A model generated the notes under the pieces. It was given only the letters and a program-made list of their open reading frames with translations, was not told where the DNA came from and did not search any database. A stretch of DNA of 64,000 nucleotides from Micropterix aruncella. Taxonomy: Eukaryota; Arthropoda; Insecta; Lepidoptera; Micropterigidae. The stretch covers positions 37,398,413-37,462,412 of the forward strand of contig OX155950.1 of NCBI GenBank assembly GCA_944548615.1, read 5' to 3'. A program made the position numbers and the translations under genes. Below, one piece after another: positions 1-11,349 of this stretch; positions within the stretch are counted from its first letter, which is position 1, and the number at the start of each line of letters is the position of its first letter.

Positions 1-1057
1 AACAACCTCGATCCATTAGCAATTTCAAATAAAACAGCTGATAGATCCTCAAACTGTTATAAATCATTTGGAATAACATGTAATTTTAAAATAATTGTAT
101 TACATGATTTGACTCAACAATTTGTTGTCAAAAGTTGCATATTTACTCGTAATGATTCACCCATTTCGTAATGATTCACGTTTGAAAAAAATAGGACTCT
201 ATTTTTTTCTTTCGGTTTCTAAACCAAGCGAAAGAATTTCCAGGATCCAACAAGTTCCTCTTTTAGAAAAGGCAAGTTATGGAATGGGATAGTTAGAAAC
301 TCTCCATCTTGCTCATTATGGAAAATTTCGTTCTAAAAATCCCCTTATATCTAAGCATTCCGACGAAAAATACGGTTTTGCAGCAAAATCTTACGTTGTA
401 GTTTTTTTTTTGATATTTTCGCTGAACTCAGCAGTTAAAAATACATAAGAAACACTCTTCATATTAAAAAAAAATATCGCAGACCTATGTAATTAAGTAA
501 ATAAATAAATTAATAAAATAAATGACTGGAATCGAAAATCATAACTTTGACATTTTCATTATGCGATATAATTGTATGATTAATTTAGACGATATATAGC
601 TGTATTCGCAGATTTTAATGAGGCTGCGAATATTGCTTTTACCGTCAACATAAATGTTGTTTGATATTCATTAAACTCGGGTTTATAAAGCTTCTTATTA
701 GGTTCGTTATTGCTCTATAGCCTTTGATGCCGGCGACTTTAGAAATCGTAATGTTCTCAAAATTCAATTACACAGATTTCTATAACGTTATATAAGTTAT
801 TAACAGTTATACCTAGGTCCATGTCTAGTTATATTATATGTATAATAGAATCTACTAGCTAGGTATCGAAAAGAAACCGAAAGTGTAGACAAGGTGAATT
901 CTATTTCAGATAGGAAATAAGCATATATAAATAAGACGTGTAGTGATCACCGCTAAATCACTAAAACTCAACAATTGTGTTGGATTTATTATTTTGGACG
1001 TCTTCAGAAACTATTATGTAATAAAGATCCCTCGCGTAGATACAGGGGGTACAAAAT
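1..1057. other. AT-rich DNA, no gene seen
   Basis: No open reading frame above background and no repeat that I can match elsewhere in the window. It ends at the short T/CAAT-rich tail of the LINE 3' end that follows. Confidence 0.5.
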
Positions 1058-1695
1058 AATCAATAAATCAATCAATCAAATAATTTATTGTCCTGAAAAC
1101 TAATACATAGTTGTATAGACAGTTGTATTACATTTACATTTGGCCGTGATGTTATCAAATTGTTCTATTAATAATCAAAACATAAAAGGTTACTCGTAAG
1201 AATAAAGAAGGTATTATTGTAGAATTAAATCGAGTCTCACCATTTAGTTTACCAGATAAAAAACACAGAGTAAAATATGTAGAAAGTAAGATATAGAGAT
1301 GTAAGATATAGAGAAGATATGTAAGATATGTAGAAATTAACTCAATAAGTAGTGATTCTATTACATTGAATATAACGAATAATGTTATGAGACAAAAAGA
1401 AGGTTTTATTGAACATAATTATTTAAAATACCGATAAAAATAAGTTTTTTTAGTATAACATTAATAAATATAATGTCAAAAGGAACAAAAAAAATGTGAC
1501 GATTGTCAAAAAGTAAAATAATATGTCTTAGTGATATATATTGCAAATAAAAATAGTCAAGATATAATTAATATGTGCCTACCTAATAATAGAAATAGTC
1601 AATACATTTTTGTCAAATTGAAAATCGATTAAAACCCTATTACAGAGAGAGATATAGTCGAGATGCATACAGTTTTTAGAGATCGTTAATGACGT
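1058..1695 (-). mobile_element. 5'-truncated LINE 3' end, copy 1
   Basis: Read on the minus strand, this stretch matches 33880-34382 closely and in the same order. Shared blocks include ACGAGTAACCTTTTATGTTT and the terminal TTGATT-type tail. It begins just after the last ORF codons of the 33.7-kb copy, so only the 3' untranslated region is present. Severe 5' truncation and a simple-repeat tail are usual for non-LTR retrotransposons that insert by target-primed reverse transcription. No protein is encoded here. Confidence 0.75.
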
Positions 1696-1779
1696 AGTTA
1701 GAGATCGTTAATAGACAAGGACATGAGAAAGCTGAGGCCAGGGAGAAACCCTTCGTCAGACCGGAACCGGTCATAGGCA

Positions 1780-2165
1780 TATCGTACTGTGTATTAAAAT
1801 GGGAGCTAGCCCTGTTGCAGTTTGTCCACAAAGGACTATGTGTTCAAGGTCGGTCATACTCACGGGTCAACACCCATCCGGCGACCTCCACGTAAAGTGC
1901 GAGCCAGGGTAGGTGTCAAACTTCTGGCACTCCTGCACGGTTTGCGCTGAGAGAGTATGGCGGACGCCAATCGATTGTGCATTCTGACGGACATCGGCGG
2001 GAGTCTGGTAACAGCAGGGGATAGTTGTTTACCTTACGGCAACTACTCTTGAAACGACCAATCGGCTACCCGATTCCGGGTGAAAGCCGGATAAAGGATG
2101 CCGTGGTCCGCGATAGATTCGGTAAACACCGTATTACCGCTACGTAATGAAAGAATGCTCTTCCT
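1780..2165 (-). repeat. Family X1 fragment
   Basis: This is the reverse complement of part of the copy at 7264-7935. It shares the blocks around CACGGGTCAACACCCATCC and GATAGATTCGGTAAACACCG. It holds the X1 tail end and middle but not the head (the GTCGACTACAACGGGC block). Short ORFs crossing it are not conserved between copies, so it is treated as non-coding. Confidence 0.75.
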
Positions 2166-2814
2166 TATTTTGCAAATCGCGTGACAAGCTGACGATAGCT
2201 TCGATTTCAGATGATCGTTGTGGAATATACACGACATTTTCTCATTAATGTGAATCACTAAGAAATTAGTACAAGTGGCTCTTAAAAATCTGCGCCAATG
2301 GTTTGGGGCCAGCACCCGATCCTTGTTGAAAGCAGCTGTGTCGAGGGTACAAGTCGCCTTAATGATCGCCAACCATCGGTAGGAGATGGCACCCATAGAA
2401 GAAAATAACATCCTGAATTATTTTATGTTGATTGGAATAAAGACCTTCGCGTATGGAGCAAGGTTCGTAAGAACACATTTTTTGGAGTATTTAATGCAAA
2501 ACCGCGTTAAACCGCAAAGAATGTACTCTAGATACGCTTATGAGATTACAGTATCGTCCGGTAACACCAGCTTTATATTTCACCGAAGAGAAGTGAGCAA
2601 TTAAGAGGAAAATGAATTGTCACCGCTACGCTGCTCTGAGTTAGTAAATGGGGAGCTACGAGGCAGCGCACAGTGGATCTCTCAATAAATTACGGAAGAA
2701 TGTTTATACTGTCTGGGCAATTAAAAACAACGTTTTCTCTTTTGTGGACTTGAGGACATGGTTTGTTTCGTTATTTCACGACTGCTCAAAAAGAGTGTTA
2801 TGTGTTGAAGATTC
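2166..2814. other. No feature identified
   Basis: Two ORFs of 72 codons (2386-2604 and 2648-2866, plus strand) show no domain I recognise. Composition is that of the flanking repeats. Confidence 0.4.
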
Positions 2815-2975
2815 ATCTATGTATTCTTTCCGTTTCTTTATTCCACCATATCTTCTAAACGCTTGAACCGATTTGGAAGTGTGTCGTATTGTTAGAATCA
2901 CTTTACCCTCACGAGTGTCATATGTGTCGCGACCCCTTGCTCTCATATAAGGGTGCCTGTTGACATTCGTCATGT
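2815..2975 (+). repeat. Family F tail fragment
   Basis: Contains TTCCACCATATCTTCTAAACGC followed by an AACCGATTT block. This also occurs at 42797-42835 and, inverted, at 25975-26010. It looks like the 3' part of a short interspersed element. I see no RNA polymerase III box that would prove a SINE. Confidence 0.5.
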
Positions 2976-3639
2976 AACAGTTTAGTTTTTTTCGTCCTTC
3001 CTCTTCGCGGCCGTCAGGGATAGATCCGGCAGGCCTAGTAACGAAGAGAAATATTTGGAATATTAATTTACCAAAATAAATTTTACAAAGTATTTAATTA
3101 TTACACTCCACAAAATATTACCCATTTTTAAATAACCGTGTTTGATTCTTACGAATTTATTCCAATCCAACATTTTGGAAAATTAAAAAACTACCCAATT
3201 GTACTCAGAAAAAGTCCGGTATGTATTAATGATGGAGGCCTAATTTTTTTATTCCAACATAAATTCTAAACGCTAGAGCTTCTAAAGGTAAGAATTATAA
3301 GAATCGTAATAATTATATTTCAACACTATTTATTTATTTGTCCTACAAAATTTATATTACGACATTTTATATTAATATTTATTTCCATGACCATGCGATA
3401 TCAATATTTTTAAATATAATTATAAGTTTAATTTGAATTCGCTTATCTATTTTATATTTTATCATATTTTGTATGTTTCGTTAACATTATGTGCACATGA
3501 ATAAATCTTTGCCATACATAGAGTCTTCCTTGGTACGGGCTATGGCCTAGTTAGGCAGATTCTGCAACTAATACAATTGTGAATTTATGTTTTTGAATGA
3601 ATAAAATAATAATAATTATTATTATTATGTCATCTCGAG
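2976..3639. other. AT-rich DNA, no gene seen
   Basis: Low-complexity A/T stretches, including short (TTA)n and (AAT)n runs near 3605-3625. No coding region. Confidence 0.4.
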
Positions 3640-3850
3640 TTTCATAGTGTACCTAAACTGACATAATGTCAAAAAATACTTGTCTAAATGCCCAAATGTT
3701 AAAAAATTAACATAAATATATCGTGATTAGTATCAAATGAATGGTCTGATTGAGTACATTCCGGAAATATACACCTATCTATATGGATAAATACATAAAC
3801 CACAAGTATTTCTTGAAAAAGTAATAAAACTAATTATAAATACAACGGCA
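3640..3850 (+). repeat. Family F body, copy 1
   Basis: Matches 42880-43080 (plus) and 25790-25930 (minus). The shared core holds 'AAATG..GGTCTGATTGAGTA.ATTCCG.AAATATA' and a following 'TATATG.ATAAATAC.TA'. Three copies in 64 kb, in both orientations, indicate a dispersed element. No coding capacity. Confidence 0.65.
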
Positions 3851-3954
3851 GTTATTTTTTTTGTTATTTTATATATTTACTTCTCGTTTTATGGATAGCA
3901 ATTGCATCTGCTATGTGGTTGGGTTTTACAAAATAGAAAGTGTATTATTTAAGG

Positions 3955-4795
3955 TGTCCGCAGGCGCGGTGCGCAGGCGTGCGTCGAATTAAAATCCACG
4001 AAATAAGTATACGTCCTTTGTTCTTTATTTATTTAAATATTTTATTGAATATCGTGGCTTGTATGAGTGGGTAAAGTCGATTTGTACAATATGATAAAAT
4101 ATACGGTACGTATTTCAGCCGTTAGACACTGTAAAAGGCCCGTGACGTCTACCACTATTCGTTCTGTTCGGTGGGACTTCTTGTGAGCCGGGCCCATTGG
4201 CCGGCTTTTAGTCGGGGCATCACAGGGCTGGTCGCACTGTGACACGTCGTGAGGCGCCTGACGGATCAGGCGCCTTATGGTGATAGGATCAGACGGGAGA
4301 GCGTATATAGCATCTTCCGTGGCGATGACTGCTTGGCTGCAGTACCCATGCTGGTGGTCCGCTAATCGAGCATTCTGCGCGGGCGCGGCTTCCGCACTTC
4401 TGGCGGCCTGGTGTGCAGCGAAGGGAGCTGACGGATGTGCTCGTGCGGCGATATGTCGGCCCATCGGTATATGGTCCACGAGAGGTACTTCACGTAAACC
4501 TCCACGTATCGCTAAAGTCGCGTTCCAGTCGGGTTTCGGATGTACTATGGGGCTCCCGGTCCTTTTCTCAGTCCCACGTTTAGCACCCTCTGTATACTTT
4601 TCCGCTGCGATGTCGAGATAAGGTGGTACGTTAGTTTTGACCTGATGTACATTTTCAGCATCAGCAGTCGTGTCTTTGCCGGGATCACAAAAGATCGAAG
4701 CATGGGCAGCAGTGCATTGGGAGCGAATTTCGACGCGTCGCCATCGCTTTTGCGTCGCTTTCGGCTAGCCTCGGGCGGCTCGACGTTACATGTCG
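3955..4795. other. GC-richer unassigned segment with a 10-bp hairpin
   Basis: Clearly more GC-rich than its surroundings. Overlapping ORFs run on both strands (4042-4479 minus, 145 codons; 4277-4621 plus, 114 codons). Neither resembles a family I know, and opposing ORFs often arise from GC-biased composition alone. At 4252-4275 AGGCGCCTGA and TCAGGCGCCT form a perfect 10-bp stem with loop CGGA. It could be a decayed TE coding region or unique host DNA. Confidence 0.35.
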
Positions 4796-4799
4796 GTTT

Positions 4800-5045
4800 T
4801 TTTTATGTCGCTTGTATAAGAGATATTGCGGCCAATTGACAATGTGGTTTAGTCCCTATAACACATCTGCATACCGAATTAATATTACGTTCTATGTTTA
4901 ATATTTCGGGATTAAAGTATATCGATTCCAACCACAAAATGATGCCTGCGTGCCAAATTTTAGCGCAATCGGATGAAGGTATTGGGAGGTATCGTAGAGG
5001 CCCATACAGACACACACATACAAAAGTGCGTCCACAATACTTTTC
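4800..5045 (+). repeat. Family S short repeat, copy A
   Basis: Begins with 'GTCGCTTGTATAAGAGATATT', carries 'TGATGCCTGCGTGCCAAATTTTAGC' as two overlapping blocks, and ends in an ACAC-rich tract near 5010-5030. The same order of blocks is seen at 12950-13310, 32515-32800 and inverted at 21950-22210 and 26700-26870. Non-coding. It resembles lepidopteran short repeats derived from a LINE 3' end. Confidence 0.7.
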
Positions 5046-5499
5046 TTTGGAAGGAAATTAAAACCCCAGGATTAATTACAGTATTAATAAATACACCATA
5101 GTTGTTAGCCCATTATATACATGTATAAGTTGTTTGGCTGGACCGTGTCGGATCATTTATTTCTATTCCCGTCATTTGATGTGCATAGGGCTGCCATCCA
5201 TTCCGATATATCGTGACTGTCATCAGTATTGAGTCCTCTATCCCGACGTCCCGCAAACTCTATAATATCCCGATATCTGCGCAAATCGTACAATGAATGC
5301 GACAATGAGCTTTTTAAATTATGTTATGTATATTAAATGTATCAATAGCTTTAATAAAAAAAAAAGTTTATTCAGTAGATTTAATAAATGACATAATGGC
5401 GGCTCGAGCATTCTTTTATTGCTTACCAGAAAAGATTAGTTTGGTGCGTCTGAAGACTGAAAGACGACGAAGTCTGTGGAAGAGAGATGGATTTATTTT

Positions 5500-5750
5500 T
5501 TTAATAAAGCCGAAAATCCAGAAATAAAATGCCAACATTCCAATATTTGTTTGTAATTCCAGTCCACTTCGCTGCAGTGGAAAGGATGTTTTCTTTAATG
5601 TGGAGTGATCAAAGAATTTTTTTTTGCCAGAAACTGTGGAGTCGATATTACAGTGTCATGAACAATAATAACAAGGGGACTTGCACAGTGTTTAATAATT
5701 ATGTTTAAAGGAATTTTGTATTGCTTAAAAAGTAGTCATCAGAAAAGCAT
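5500..5750 (+). pseudogene. hAT transposase C-terminal dimerisation fragment
   Basis: Translation from about 5540 gives 'IPVHFAAVERMFSLMWSDQ'. This is the alpha-helical hAT C-terminal dimerisation motif, with the family's A.VER.FS core. A frameshift follows near 5625; in another frame 'PETVESILQCHEQ' continues the same domain, followed by in-frame stops. The upstream part of a transposase is not visible and no TIRs were found. It is a decayed fragment only about 80 codons long. The assignment rests on motif recognition by eye. Confidence 0.6.
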
Positions 5751-5929
5751 AATACATTAAGTACGTCTTCCGCTACAGCTACGCAAAATGTGTTAAATGG
5801 GTATCTATCTAAAAAGGCTAATAAATAGTCGTCTTGTCTTAAATTGCGTTTTTTTTACCCCCGATGCCAGAGCGTCCCGATTATACTCTAGCAAAATATG
5901 GCAGGACAAGGTGTGCATCACGCTATAGC

Positions 5930-6260
5930 AAAGATATGTTCCACTGTGCGTTTGCGGCGAAGCGTGGGGTGAGCTCCGGCGAGCTGGCGCGCTCGGCTGC
6001 CCGCTCCGCCCGCCCTCTCCCTTCGCTCAGTTGGAGTGTATAATCTAGCAGCGGAGTGGAGAGTAATGGATTTACAGCGCAATTAATCATTGTCGCCGCG
6101 GAAGTGCCAGTCACTAGTGGTCATTGTAGTTTTTATCGCCGTCAAACGAGCGAATAACACGATCATTCGAGCGGCTTAGCCGTCGCGACGTCCGTTTGTT
6201 TTGTCGCGTCCGTCGCATTTAATCCAAGTCAGTTGCATTCCGTTGCATCTCGCCTATGGC
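5930..6260. promoter_or_regulatory. CpG-rich segment, possible promoter or 5' UTR
   Basis: A CpG-dense patch in AT-rich surroundings. It includes CTCAGTTGGAG near 6025, an arthropod-initiator-like TCAGT, and a second TCAGT-like site at about 6230. No coding exon could be tied to it. It may equally be a TE promoter or a GC-rich fragment. Confidence 0.2.
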
Positions 6261-6489
6261 TAGAATGCCTCCTACCTTGGACGTCCACTGAGCAATTTTA
6301 AGTGCTTAGTGTACATAATTTCATGTACATGATTGTACTTGTACATGATTTCATGTACTTCATGGATCGTTCTAAAAAAATACAAATGTAAAGTATTCAA
6401 ACATTAACTAAGAGTCAGAATACATTATTTTTCTTCCATTTACTTTTCTATTTTCATGAATAAATTCCGACGCGGCCCTATGGCCGCGA

Positions 6490-6880
6490 CTAATAAGCTA
6501 GTGACTGCTGACTGGATAGTAAGCAAGCAGGCACTATCTTGTGCTGCACTGCATTAAGTCTTCTACACTCATCCCACAGCTGAAAGAACGAACACATATC
6601 GTTATACCAGGCTGGGGTGACGAGTTTGCCCGTTGTAGTCGACAACGCCCCACTGCACTGGATTGTGCTGTGCTGCACTGCGCGGTAAGTCGCGCACAGC
6701 ACTAGCTCTAAGTCCTCTACGCTCATCACATGTCTGAAAGAACGATCACACATCGTTATAACAGCCAGGGGTGACAGGTTTGCCCGTTGTAGTCAACACC
6801 GCCGACTGCACTAGCTTGTGCTGTGCTGCACTGCGCAATAAGTCGCGCAGTGAATTGTGACGCCCACAATGCGCGCGCCC
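6490..6880 (-). repeat. Tandem ~153-bp units containing the family X head
   Basis: Two nearly complete units (starting about 6556 and 6709) and a partial one upstream. Each holds 'CTAC.CTCATC.CA...CTGAAAGAACGA', the inverted family X head (TTTGCCCGTTGTAGTC) and a spacer GTGCTGTGCTGCACTGCGC. The arrangement shows local tandem amplification of a head-plus-spacer module. Confidence 0.7.
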
Positions 6881-7260
6881 ACATAAAAGAAATGTCAAAA
6901 TAATTCAATGAAAAATAAATAACTAAATGTTAATAGATTTGGTACGTATATCGAGGGTTATCAATAACAACGGGCGGACTTTTACCCCAGGGAGTTATAA
7001 CGACATCGTGCCATTCTGTCTCTCATGGAGTCTCCGTAAAAACTTTACTTTCACTCTAAGCGGAGAGCACAATTAGTAAAAATATAACCCTCCTTTTGGC
7101 AGTCAGGAAATAAATCATAGCATAATGTTTACCGCCCAACGAAGTGGGCACGGGTCAGCTAGTATACTATACGTATGTAATACTGTATTATAGACTATAT
7201 TATTACTTACATGCAATTGAAGTGTTTATTATAAATTAAAGCTACAATAAAGGAAAAATA
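6881..7260. other. Non-coding, with a divergent X-like head
   Basis: Around 6957-7030 'ATCAATAACAACGGGCGGACTTTTACCCCAGG' (split here as a loose match) resembles the family X head but is diverged. The rest is AT-rich with no gene. Confidence 0.35.
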
Positions 7261-7263
7261 AAC

Positions 7264-7935
7264 ATACGATAAAACTATGCTGTCAACTACAATAGGCAAA
7301 CCCGTCACCCCAGGAATTTTTAACAATTTAGGTCGTTCTATTTCCCGTGAGGTGAGCGTAGAAGTCTAGGGACGAAAACAATCCACCGTCTAGTTAAGCC
7401 AATCGCCCGTAAGAAGCCCACGCCTTACCGCGAGATAACCAGGTTAATCAACCTGCGGGCCGACACTCACGCCCTCACTTCCAGTTGCAACCAGATTACT
7501 CTAGTCTCCCTATTGGTTACAGGTTCTGAGCGGTCCTCTCCCTTACGTAGCGGTAATACGGTGTCTACCAAATCTATTGCGGACCACAGCATCCTTTGTC
7601 CAGCTGTTCACCCGGAATCTGGTAGCCGAATGGTCGTTTCAAGAGTAATTGCCGTAAGGTTAACAACTGCCCCCGCTCTATAGAAAACAATACTGCTTCC
7701 AGACTGCCCCAGATGTCAGTCGGAATGCACAATCGATTGGTTGATGCGGCACTGTGCGCAAACCGTCCAGGAGCGCCCTAAAGTTGACTCCTAGGGGAAA
7801 CTGGTCCGCAGGCCAGAGTCCTACCCGGGCTCGCACTTCTGCGTGGAGGCCGCCATATAGGTGTCGACCCGTGCGTTTGGCCGACCCTACACATGGGTCT
7901 TAGTAGCCCAACTGTAAAAGGGCCCATTGGGTCCT
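7264..7935 (+). repeat. Family X1, near-complete copy (~0.67 kb)
   Basis: Reference copy of the family. It starts at TGTCAACTACAATAGGC, the head, and ends near GGGCCCATTGGGTCC. The inverted copy at 19790-20461 matches along its full length, and parts recur at 1780-2165, 13935-14415 and 25300-25725. No conserved ORF, no tRNA-like head, no TIRs. Class unknown. Confidence 0.75.
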
Positions 7936-8281
7936 AAAAAACTTATAATACAGTAAACTACTTAATTTTATATCAATAGTTTATATTATTCCATTGAAGT
8001 GGAAAGAATAAAATAAATGTGGACCGTCGTACTCGACAGCCGTACGCAAAACCGTCTTTGAAATTTGTCCAACCAGCTCTCACTGCACATTTTTATTCAT
8101 GATTTTACTGTACAAAAATCTAGCTTTTTCCTTCAGAATTTCTCTAGATTAAGGCATATGCTCATTACATTCTCTTAAAAAAAAGCAATCTTCAAGTTGT
8201 GGAAACTAACCAGTTATCAGTATTTTCTGCGTACTATTTATGATTCTATTTTTTTTAAAACAAGTTTATCTTATCACTGTT
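7936..8281. other. AT-rich DNA, no gene seen
   Basis: No ORF or repeat match beyond homopolymer runs. Confidence 0.4.
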
Positions 8282-8428
8282 CTATTTTATGTCATCAATT
8301 GTACTACGATCAACTTCATAGTCTCTAACGAGACTATCTAACGTTTCACCTTTTTCAAGTCGTTTCAAAATCTTGTTATTATCCACAAGCGATATTGTTT
8401 TATGTTTACTTTTACACTGTAGTGACAT
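8282..8428 (-). pseudogene. pogo/Tigger-type transposase N-terminus (CENP-B-like HTH)
   Basis: A 48-codon minus-strand reading frame begins MSLQCKSKHKTISL and contains ILKRLEKGE and VDRSTIDDIK. It matches the N-terminal CENP-B/pogo helix-turn-helix of Tigger and jerky-like transposases, which binds the element's TIR. It stops at TAG right after the second helix, where family proteins continue with a further HTH and a DDE domain. I could not find those downstream. It is probably the surviving 5' end of a decayed pogo element. Start chosen at the ATG because the domain normally begins within a few residues of it. Confidence 0.65.
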
Positions 8429-8579
8429 TTTTATTTCACAGAACTGCAGACACACAAAATCATACTGATGGAATACAGAACGTCACTGAGCTAGCACAAC
8501 AAGGAACAGACTAGCGTCAGGTATACAAAGTAGACACATACATCGTGCAGAGCGGTCATTGACCCCGCCACAAACAGTA

Positions 8580-9245
8580 GGGCGGTATCGACCTAACGAT
8601 ATGTGCTTGTTCCTTCAGCCGTGGGATGAGCGTAGAAGACTTAGAGACAATACAAATCTACTGTCGAGCTATGCCAGCATGTCCGTCAGAGACCAACGCC
8701 TTACGACGAGGCACCGGGAAAGTACCCAGTGATTAGCATCGCCCCTTTACTACTAGTGTTGGAAGGATATCTCCGCCTAGAATTAGCCATCAGGATACCT
8801 CCAACCTTCCGACTGGTCACGGGTCCGAAGTTACTTGCGTGACCTCTATCTGACGTTTGTTCAGCGGTATTTCAGTTTGAATCTATCACGAACCAAAGGC
8901 ATCTTTTGCCCGGCGGGAATTCAGGATCAGGTAGCCTTATGTTAATTTCTAAGGTGGTTGACGACAGGTCAACATCCACCTCCGCTCCTTAAAAGACAGT
9001 ATGTTTCCATAGTCAACAGACTCCTTCAGTAATTGAACCAGAGTGCACAAACCGACCAGTAGCACCGAGAGGCAGTCCCACCGAGAGAAACTGATACACC
9101 AGACGTGAGGCCTGATACGCGAGAGTATTAATCGGGGTAGCCTCCACACGAGGAGGTTCTGTATAGGAGCTGAATCGTGAGTTAGGCCGATCTGAGAACA
9201 AATTGGATGTTATGGCCCAAGCTGCACGAAACCGTTCGCTACCCC
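8580..9245 (+). repeat. Family X2, near-complete copy
   Basis: Shares the 5' half with X1 (GAGCGTAGAAGACTTAGAG, then ACGCCTTAC.ACGAGGCACCGGG). It ends differently, with a 'GAGGAGGTT...GCTGCACGAAACCGTTCGC' tail also seen at 63680-63760. X2 therefore looks like a subfamily sharing its head and middle with X1. Non-coding; short minus-strand ORFs differ between copies. Confidence 0.7.
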
Positions 9246-10168
9246 CGCCACAAACCGTTCGCTACCCGTCTCCACTTTACGCTCCATTACCGTGCTTGGT
9301 AGCTGCTTGTATACATACGCCGAATTACTCCTAAGGCTGGAGAAATAAGGTGCCAGATTATAGAGGGAGTACTGTACTACATTAAGTCTTAAAGCCTAGC
9401 TTTCTCCCTCGATTTTTGTGCGTAATCAACGTTTAGATCTCCGCACTACATTACGACGCAGTCAGTAATTGCGGCTGAGGTCATTAAATAGGGACTTCTA
9501 GGGCAAAATAGAATTTCGCTGACTTATTTCGTAGCTGATTAAGAGCATAATAAATGTTTTGGGTCGAACAAGAAAAGTAGCGTGACAAGAATAATCACAG
9601 GTCGAGGCGTGGCCGCCGCCCCAGTCCGCAGTCCCTCGCCGCGGCCGTGTGTGGTGCTCATATACGGGGACCGCGACGACGGAAACAATTTGTCGACCTA
9701 AACCGCCAGAAAGTTTCGATCTTGAGAAGGGTTCGGTAATAATTCCTCGTTGAAAGAATAGGCAAATTTATTGGTAAAGTTGCGGCTCCGGTTATCGTGC
9801 CACCGCACTCGCTGGTTTCCTTTAATTTCCATTGATTTATGATATTTATTTCGAACTTAACCTGCGCTTATTTTCACTCCCCTTCCCCTACTGTAATCGA
9901 CTGCGGGGGGAATCTTTAATTGAGTGTGTGGTTTAATTAGTGTAGAGTGTAGTATATTAATTACTTTTTGATTAAGTATTGTTTATTGACGACGTTGGTA
10001 TCCCAGAGACTCACTCATTCAAGAAAAACACATATAGTATGCTCACTAACAACTATTAATTTAGAGATGAAATTCCTTTAATATGTATTTTAGTTTATTT
10101 CTATTATATAAATTAGTAAATAGTTACTATTATTGATAACTCAAATTAAAAGTCATTATAAATAATAC
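9246..10168. other. No gene seen; GC-rich patch at ~9600-9690
   Basis: Mostly AT-rich DNA. The patch around GGCCGCCGCCCCAGTCC stands out in composition. No exon with supported splice sites could be defined. Confidence 0.35.
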
Positions 10169-10169
10169 T

Positions 10170-10471
10170 GGGCTCGATTGCGAACTAAAATCGGAAAATA
10201 GTTCGTGTGAACGAGACAGGCCAAAACGCTAGACCGGAATGTGAAATTAACGGTGATCACTTTCTCGCATTAAAACTACCCAACAGAGATAAAGCATCTG
10301 AATCTAACACCACACGAAATGTGTTTAAATTTATTCGGACGAGTATAATTTCGACTGGTATTTTTTATCGACGATCGTTCGTTTCATATTCCGCTTTAAC
10401 GTATCTCTATCTCGTTCGCTAGAACTAATTTCAGTTTTAGTTTTAGTTTACAAAGAAACGCAATCGGGCCC
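10170..10471. mobile_element. Foldback MITE, copy 1 (~300 bp)
   Basis: Begins GGGCTCGATTGCG and ends CGCAATCGGGCCC. Subterminal blocks GAACGAGA and TCTCGTTC are also inverted. A homologous copy lies at 21135-21444. A non-coding body with extended TIRs fits a non-autonomous DNA transposon. This copy has no clear target-site duplication. Confidence 0.7.
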
Positions 10472-10862
10472 ATTATTTCAATAGGTCTACTTTAAAAGTA
10501 TTATTATATTTATTTTTAAAATATCTTCGGAAAAAACTATTTTGTAGTAGAAAATTATTCCTTTGTTTGTTTAAACCCATTATTGTGAAACTTCACAATT
10601 TGATGCCAGACGACAATCTCTTCCAACCAACCTTACCATTAATTGTTTATATGCATGTGTACGTATAACATGTGTAAAATAATGTGTATTGTTATTGCAT
10701 TCAATTGACTGAATTGAAATGCCATTCCGTTAATTTTATCTCTACGAAAGAGGTAGCCTGGCTAGGAACATCGATTTTCATGTAATTCGCTTTTTAGTGT
10801 AATTCTAATTATTCGCAATTGTATCCTCGATGTGTTTTTAAAGTGTCCGTTTTCTGTTTCAG

Positions 10863-11006
10863 GATGCGGTGAAACTCTCTTACAGTTCGCCGAAACGTAC
10901 TTTGCGGCGAATCCGAAACATATCTACCTCGTCCGATGGCAGCCCGGTCCTAGAGTGCTTCGTGGCCCCTCCCTCGTCTAAGAGGACACCTTCGCCAGCT
11001 ACCTGA
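10863..11006 (+). CDS. Candidate terminal exon of a host gene
   Basis: A pyrimidine-rich tract and acceptor (TTTTCTGTTTCAG, ending 10862) precede 47 codons that run without interruption to TGA at 11004. The predicted peptide begins DAVKLSYSSPKRTLRRIRN. It is rich in Ser, Pro, Lys and Arg, and ends in a Ser/Pro tail. An AATAAA lies 85 bases downstream. Coding-like composition, acceptor and polyA signal together suggest the last exon of a spliced gene whose earlier exons lie upstream, perhaps outside the window. I do not recognise the protein. Phase 0 is assumed. It could be a chance ORF. Confidence 0.4.
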   Translation, partial: DAVKLSYSSPKRTLRRIRNISTSSDGSPVLECFVAPPSSKRTPSPAT

Positions 11007-11090
11007 TGAAAGCGCCTTGACTGCCCCAGATCAGGAGTGTTTCTTTCTTTGGCGTATTCTTAAGACATCCTGAGGATATTTTATGTGTCA

Positions 11091-11096
11091 AATAAA
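11091..11096 (+). terminator. Polyadenylation signal AATAAA
   Basis: Canonical AATAAA, followed about 20-30 bases later by T/G-rich sequence (GGTTTGTTG). It is placed suitably for cleavage downstream of the candidate exon at 10863-11006. AATAAA is frequent by chance in AT-rich DNA. Confidence 0.35.
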
Positions 11097-11349
11097 TGCA
11101 ATATTCATTTATATGGTTTGTTGAATATACGATGTTTTCAGGCTTGTTTTATTCTTGACGATATCCTTAATGCAATTGCATCGCACTACACCATATCCCA
11201 TTCTTCCTGTTCCTCCTGTGTACGATAGTACGTCTGGTTGGCTTCGCTTATTGTACACTCGTTTTAGGTGGATAATTGCACGTATTTGTGTCCCAGTGGC
11301 TATCGTATTTTCTTATTCGTGCATTTATTCCAGTAAATTGGACAATTTA

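Noticed and set aside
4042..4479. 145-codon minus ORF with Ala/His/Arg-rich N-terminus
   Set aside because: Overlaps a plus ORF of equal quality, has no recognised domain, and GC-rich DNA yields long ORFs by chance.
6500..6870. Possible CRISPR-like array
   Set aside because: Units are ~153 bp with conserved spacer sequence, few in number, and derive from a eukaryotic dispersed repeat.
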